NCBI GenBank assembly: GCA_964561545.1
Contig: CAZLQF010000014.1
Span: 9,291 to 73,290 of the forward strand
DNA: 64,000 bases
Origin: CAZLQF01 sp964561545
GTDB lineage: Bacteria > Bacteroidota > Bacteroidia > CAILMK01 > CAYYUA01
Direction of reading: 5' to 3'
Every line of letters begins with the position of its first letter. Positions within the stretch are counted from its first letter, which is position 1. The notes beneath the pieces were generated by a model. It worked only from the letters and a program-made list of their open reading frames with translations. It was not told the origin of the DNA and did not search any database. Positions 61,210 to 64,000 of the stretch are shown here, piece by piece. The position numbers were made by a program, and so were the translations under genes.

Positions 61210-61632
61210 TCAGCACTTGCCTCCATAAGTAGTATGGATCAAATTTTTGATCTCATCAACCATTCCTTGTGGCATGGCATCAGCGGCTGCGTGAAAGATT
61301 TGGTTTTTGGCTTCGTTCATGGCTTGATTTTCATCCAACCCTTGCTGTATAAAACGATTCGATGCTTCCAAGTACAACTCTTCAATGGCGCCAATTTCTT
61401 CCTGGAAATTCTTCAGTATCGGTTGTTTCAAGGGCTCAAAATTTTGCGGCAGCGCCGCCTCCATTTCAAATGCTTTTAGCAATACTACTTTAATGGTTAA
61501 GCCTAATACCATATCTGTTTTGCCTTGCCACTTTTCACTGAATTGCTCCTCCACTTTATGATTAACCGACTCCATGATCCGGAGGGTAACATCCCTGATG
61601 GTTACTTGTTTTTCTTGTTGTTTCATTATCAA
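61210..61632 (-). CDS. Small helical protein of unknown function
   Basis: The 140-residue protein is helical and charged with no signal peptide or membrane segment; it contains the stretch EEIGAIEELYLEASNRFIQQGLDENQAM. I recognise no family. The start could be the ATG at 61632 or the one two codons later. A well-formed promoter (TTG-N21-TAAATTTG) 20 bases upstream supports it as a real, expressed gene. Confidence 0.65.
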   Translation of the reverse strand: MIMKQQEKQVTIRDVTLRIMESVNHKVEEQFSEKWQGKTDMVLGLTIKVVLLKAFEMEAALPQNFEPLKQPILKNFQEEIGAIEELYLEASNRFIQQGLDENQAMNEAKNQIFHAAADAMPQGMVDEIKNLIHTTYGGKC

Positions 61633-61651
61633 TCAATTAAACGTCAAAAGC

Positions 61652-61683
61652 CAAATTTACAACAAAACATTTTTTCTTAGCAA
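61652..61683 (-). promoter_or_regulatory. Promoter of the 61210-61632 gene
   Basis: Minus-strand TTG (61683-61681), 21 bases, then TAAATTTG (61659-61652) fits the Bacteroidota consensus; the leader to the ATG at 61632 is about 14 bases. Confidence 0.65.
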
Positions 61684-61793
61684 TAGGTAGGACCCTTTGC
61701 TTTGCTTATTTTTGCGGCGAAAAATGGAGCTAATTTAAACTTTTTTGTTCTTGTATTCATTTGGTATAATTAACAACTAACGTTTTTTTATTA

Positions 61794-62522
61794 ATGGTTA
61801 TTATTGCATTCTTTATCGCACATTGGTATCTGTCTCTGTTCTGCCAAACTTTCTTTCATCACCGTTATGCAGCTCATGCGATGTTCACGATGAATAAAGT
61901 GTGGGAAAGGGCTTTTTATTTCTTGTCTTTTATCACCCAAGGGTCTTCCTATTTGAGTCCGTACTCATATGGCATTCTGCACCGAATGCATCATGCGCAC
62001 GCAGACACAGAATTGGATCCGCACTCTCCTAAATACGATCGCAACCTTTTCTCCATGATGTGGCGAACTAAGGTAATCTATTCGGACATTTCTTCAGGTG
62101 ACATCGAAATAGAAAACAAATACAAAAAAAACCTGCCCCAATGGTTCTCTCTCGATAATATTGCCGACAAATGGTTTGTAAGGACCTTTTGGGCTTTGTT
62201 TTACATAGGATTCTATGTTTTATTTGCTACGCATTGGTGGATGTACCTATTATTACCGCTCCATTTTGCCATGGGTCCGCTTCATGGTGCTATTATTAAC
62301 TGGTTTGCGCACAAATACGGCTACCGTAACTTTAAAGTAGAAAATACTTCTAAGAACTTAATGCCGGTAGATTTCCTGATGTTAGGAGAAGGGTATCACA
62401 ACAACCATCACAAATACCAAAAACGGCCAAACTTTGGCTATAAATGGTATGAAATTGATCCCATTTACCCGGTTATTAAGCTTTTCAATGCCCTCAAAAT
62501 CATTAGGCTTAATAAATCTTAA
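61794..62522 (+). CDS. Membrane fatty-acid (acyl-CoA type) desaturase
   Basis: The 242-residue membrane protein has the three histidine boxes of the di-iron desaturases: HHRYAAH (22-28), HRMHHAH (63-69) and HNNHH (about 202-206), with about four hydrophobic segments between. It introduces a double bond in an acyl chain, probably the delta-9 position of acyl-CoA or acyl lipid, an inference from the family. It is slightly shorter than typical (about 270-330). A hairpin at 62570-62615 follows the stop. Confidence 0.9.
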   Translation: MVIIAFFIAHWYLSLFCQTFFHHRYAAHAMFTMNKVWERAFYFLSFITQGSSYLSPYSYGILHRMHHAHADTELDPHSPKYDRNLFSMMWRTKVIYSDISSGDIEIENKYKKNLPQWFSLDNIADKWFVRTFWALFYIGFYVLFATHWWMYLLLPLHFAMGPLHGAIINWFAHKYGYRNFKVENTSKNLMPVDFLMLGEGYHNNHHKYQKRPNFGYKWYEIDPIYPVIKLFNALKIIRLNKS

Positions 62523-62569
62523 ATTGATTTAGATTAGCTTGATCAGCAATTTACCGCTTGTTAAATACC

Positions 62570-62615
62570 AAAATCAGGTCCGCTAAGCATTACCTGTGCC
62601 TAAGGTCCTGATTTT
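62570..62615 (+). terminator. Hairpin, possible terminator of the desaturase gene
   Basis: AAAATCAGG (62570-62578) pairs with CCTGATTTT (62607-62615). After one mismatch CC/GG continues and further pairs extend into the loop, giving a long imperfect hairpin. It lies 48 bases after the desaturase stop. Only four T follow, so termination is plausible but not strong. Confidence 0.45.
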
Positions 62616-63191
62616 AGGATATCATTAAGTATCATCCAATCCGGTTCGAACTTTTCCATTCTTCCAGGTATTGGTATAGGTTTTTGATACCCCATAATTA
62701 GGGTATTGGCTTATTGGTTATTGACTTTACTTGGCTGCAAACAATTTTGAATGAAATGCTCCTTATTATAAGATTGGAGCTTATGGAATTATTGGTTCAA
62801 CAAAATTTAGCAAGTATGGTATGATTAGTATTCAAAATCGAAGAATCCAGAGGATATAAGTTTAACAGCCAAGTAAAAAACGACCTGACCCTGTTGTTGC
62901 TACTTGGCTGCTTTTTTCTATGGGTTACTTTACAAGCGCAAGCTTAAAACCCCAACAATCAATTGGCATCAATACCTAAGGCTTACCGGTTTAAAATCAC
63001 TGAATAGTTTTTAATGGTAATTAATACTTTAGCTATGAAGATGCGAACAGTAGCTTTAAGTTTATTATTAAATTAACATGGGCAAAGCGCCCAATTTCGT
63101 TTATTCGGTTAGAGGTTAAACATGAAGGTCTCTAAATTGAAAAAATTGTATTGCGATAAGTCATTGCCCTTTTTTTATTTCTGAGACAAGG
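62616..63191 (+). other. Gene-free region with structured and decayed sequence
   Basis: This part of the 792-base gap between desaturase and TlpA-like gene holds several hairpins: ATACCC/GGGTAT around 62687-62706, and the large one at 62866-62910. Two short frames resemble the start of secreted proteins. The first is KNDLTLLLLLGCFFLWVTL followed by QAQA and a stop (about 62873-62947). The second is MKMRTVALSLLLN then a stop then HGQSAQF (63035 on). Neither continues as a recognisable protein, so they may be relics of decayed exported-protein genes or chance. No intact gene is seen. Confidence 0.5.
62728..62917 (+). repeat. Three-copy competing inverted repeat with T tract
   Basis: Copy A, TACTTGGCTG, is at 62728-62737. 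Its complement B, CAGCCAAGTA, is at 62866-62875. Copy C, TACTTGGCTG, is at 62901-62910. B and C form a 10-bp stem, and inside the loop AACGAC and GTTGTT can form a second stem; T6 (62912-62917) follows. A can pair with B instead and would prevent the B:C hairpin. This is the layout of a terminator/antiterminator pair, although the same bases also encode a hydrophobic frame, so chance is not excluded. Confidence 0.5.
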
Positions 63192-63222
63192 CCTCGTTAA
63201 GTGCTACTTAAGGGGTTTTTTT
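63192..63222 (+). terminator. Intrinsic terminator-like hairpin with T7
   Basis: CCTC (63192-63195), one bulged G, then TTAAGT (63197-63202) pair with ACTTAA (63206-63211) and GGGG (63212-63215), closed by a three-base loop and followed by T7 at 63216-63222. It ends some plus-strand transcript from the preceding gene-free region and lies 60 bases before the TlpA-like gene's promoter, so an unannotated RNA may end here. Confidence 0.6.
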
Positions 63223-63283
63223 AATTATTCTGAACTAATCAAGGATTTGTACGATTGTTATCTGGAATAAATTTGCATTATCA

Positions 63284-63291
63284 TACCTTTG
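63284..63291 (+). promoter_or_regulatory. Candidate -7 element of the TlpA-like gene
   Basis: TACCTTTG fits TAnnTTTG, 22 bases before the GTG start at 63314. The nearest TTG (63255-63257) is 26 bases upstream of the -7 element, slightly beyond the normal range, so this is a partial match. Confidence 0.45.
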
Positions 63292-63313
63292 CAATTTAAT
63301 TTAAATCGAGATA

Positions 63314-63829
63314 GTGGGCCGGAAATATCTCATAATTGTATTGATTTTAATGGGAGGGTTGGGTAAAAGTATCCATGCCCAAAGTGAACTTCAAGTGGGC
63401 GAGCAAGCACCTGAAATTGTTACCACCAACCAGAAAGACGAAAAGGTGAAATTATCCAATCAAAGAGATCAACTTGTTTTAATCGACTTTTGGGCTTCTT
63501 GGTGCAAGCCTTGCCGCACCAAAAATCCAAAGCTGGTAAAAACCTACAAGAAATACAAAAACGCTACTTTTAAAACGGCAGAAGATGGGTTTAAAGTTTT
63601 TTCCATTTCGCTGGACCGCAGCAAGGAATCATGGAAAAAAGCCATCAAACAGGATCAACTTATTTGGAACACCCACGGCTATGAAACCAAGGGATGGGAT
63701 TCAGAAATTATGGATCAATATGGGGTAGACGTTATTCCGAAAAGTTATCTGGTCGATGGCAATGGCCAGGTGGTTGCTGTAGATGCCACTGACAGCCTCG
63801 AGGTGATCCTGCAAGAATATCTTAAATAA
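63314..63829 (+). CDS. TlpA-like thioredoxin-fold protein, periplasmic
   Basis: The 171-residue protein has a signal peptide from a GTG start (GRKYLIIVLILMGGLGKSIHAQ), then a thioredoxin/AhpC-TSA fold with the redox site WCKPC (Cys64 and Cys67) after FWAS, and PKSYLVDGNGQV with the cis-proline (VIPKSY). It resembles TlpA/ResA disulfide reductases of cytochrome c maturation or general periplasmic redox. A GTG start is chosen because the positively charged residues and hydrophobic core follow it directly. It is monocistronic. Confidence 0.85.
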   Translation: MGRKYLIIVLILMGGLGKSIHAQSELQVGEQAPEIVTTNQKDEKVKLSNQRDQLVLIDFWASWCKPCRTKNPKLVKTYKKYKNATFKTAEDGFKVFSISLDRSKESWKKAIKQDQLIWNTHGYETKGWDSEIMDQYGVDVIPKSYLVDGNGQVVAVDATDSLEVILQEYLK

Positions 63830-63849
63830 AAAATGACATATCGTTTATC

Positions 63850-63872
63850 AAGGTGTGTCAAAATGACACCTT
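63850..63872. promoter_or_regulatory. Palindromic operator-like site before the last gene
   Basis: The core TGTCA-AAA-TGACA (63856-63868) is a perfect 5-bp inverted repeat, extended by AAGGTG... on the left and ...CACCTT on the right. It begins 20 bases after the TlpA stop and lies directly upstream of a sigma-54-like promoter, so it is probably the binding site of a regulator (or enhancer-binding protein). The regulator is unknown. Confidence 0.6.
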
Positions 63873-63878
63873 GAACGG

Positions 63879-63894
63879 TTGGCAATGAATTTGT
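63879..63894 (+). promoter_or_regulatory. Sigma-54-like promoter of the last gene
   Basis: TTGGCAATGAATTTGT has GG at 63881-63882 and GT at 63893-63894, 12 bases apart, which is the -24/-12 spacing of sigma-54 promoters; the -12 GC is changed to GT. The predicted start of transcription is about 63906, 14 bases before the ATG at 63920. The match is one base short of consensus and needs confirming. Confidence 0.5.
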
Positions 63895-63919
63895 AGGATG
63901 CGGTAAAAAAAAATGCAGT

Positions 63920-64000
63920 ATGAGCAAAAAACAAAAGCAAGAAAACTTCAACCAACAATCCATGAACGGGGAACAACAAAATAAGGGCGAACAGCAAAAT
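63920..64000 (+). CDS. Partial gene at window end, possibly grpE
   Basis: The first 27 codons (MSKKQKQENFNQQSMNGEQ, then polar residues) run off the right edge. The N-terminus is disordered and Gln/Lys/Glu-rich, as in bacterial GrpE, the nucleotide exchange factor of DnaK. The upstream palindrome and sigma-54-like promoter would fit a stress-regulated gene. Twenty-seven residues are not enough to prove this, and other proteins with a charged tail start alike. The frame is in phase with the ATG and open to the end. Confidence 0.45.
   Translation, partial: MSKKQKQENFNQQSMNGEQQNKGEQQN

Overview
The window is ordinary chromosomal DNA from a member of the Bacteroidota, most likely a Cytophagales-type marine or soil bacterium (taxonomy inferred). 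Four things point there. Three encoded proteins carry C-terminal type A sorting domains of the type IX secretion system (T9SS). Promoters repeatedly match the phylum-specific form TTG-N18-22-TAnnTTTG. Several Bacteroidota-typical gene groups are present (efp-accB-accC, rplM-rpsI-rpsB-tsf-pyrH, DUF3822-rsmD). TonB-dependent receptors and outer-membrane barrels are frequent. There is no prophage, CRISPR array, integrase or intact insertion sequence.

Layout. 0.2-4.1 kb: a methyltransferase and a run of minus-strand genes (DUF2279, Yip1-like, T9SS cargo, miaE, free-methionine sulfoxide reductase). 4.5-10.1 kb: leuS, an RsmI-like methylase, a CNNM/CBS/CorC membrane protein and tRNA-Leu(CAG). 10.2-20 kb: a dicarboxylate/amino-acid symporter and SDR enzyme, a secreted M43 metalloprotease, topA with a SirB1-like gene, and a second small T9SS cargo. 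20-28.4 kb: proline catabolism (pruA), an EamA transporter, then a five-gene minus-strand operon. That operon encodes two outer-membrane barrel proteins (one with helix-hairpin-helix domains), a pilin-like single-pass protein, DUF3822 and RsmD. 28.6-37 kb: a photolyase, then the translation operon rplM-rpsI-rpsB-tsf with pyrH, then efp-accB-accC. A decayed Uma2-family nuclease gene lies at 36.9-37.2 kb.

37.3-49.5 kb: a Kef/TrkA-type antiporter, a lipoprotein, two NAD(P)-dependent oxidoreductases, two barrel proteins, an SRAP (HMCES/YedK-type) protein, a prolyl oligopeptidase, a TonB-dependent receptor and aroK. 49.6-58.3 kb: DUF1573, a hydroxyisobutyrate-dehydrogenase-like enzyme, rsmA, an MsbA-like ABC exporter, a di-heme peroxidase/MbnP-like lipoprotein pair, rpsF-rpsR-rplI and pncA. 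58.3-64 kb: a PhoD-like phosphatase, a family 2 glycosyltransferase, a fatty-acid desaturase, a 790-base gap with structured and possibly decayed sequence, a TlpA-like thioredoxin, and the first 27 codons of a gene that resembles grpE, preceded by a palindrome and a sigma-54-like promoter.

Most genes are housekeeping or envelope functions. The parts most worth a second look are the pilin-like/DUF3822/HHH-barrel operon, the MbnH/MbnP-like pair, the competing inverted repeats at 62.7-62.9 kb, the promoter-operator at the right end, the Uma2 relic, and the promoter matches that move several start codons. All family assignments are from reading the sequence; no database search was run.
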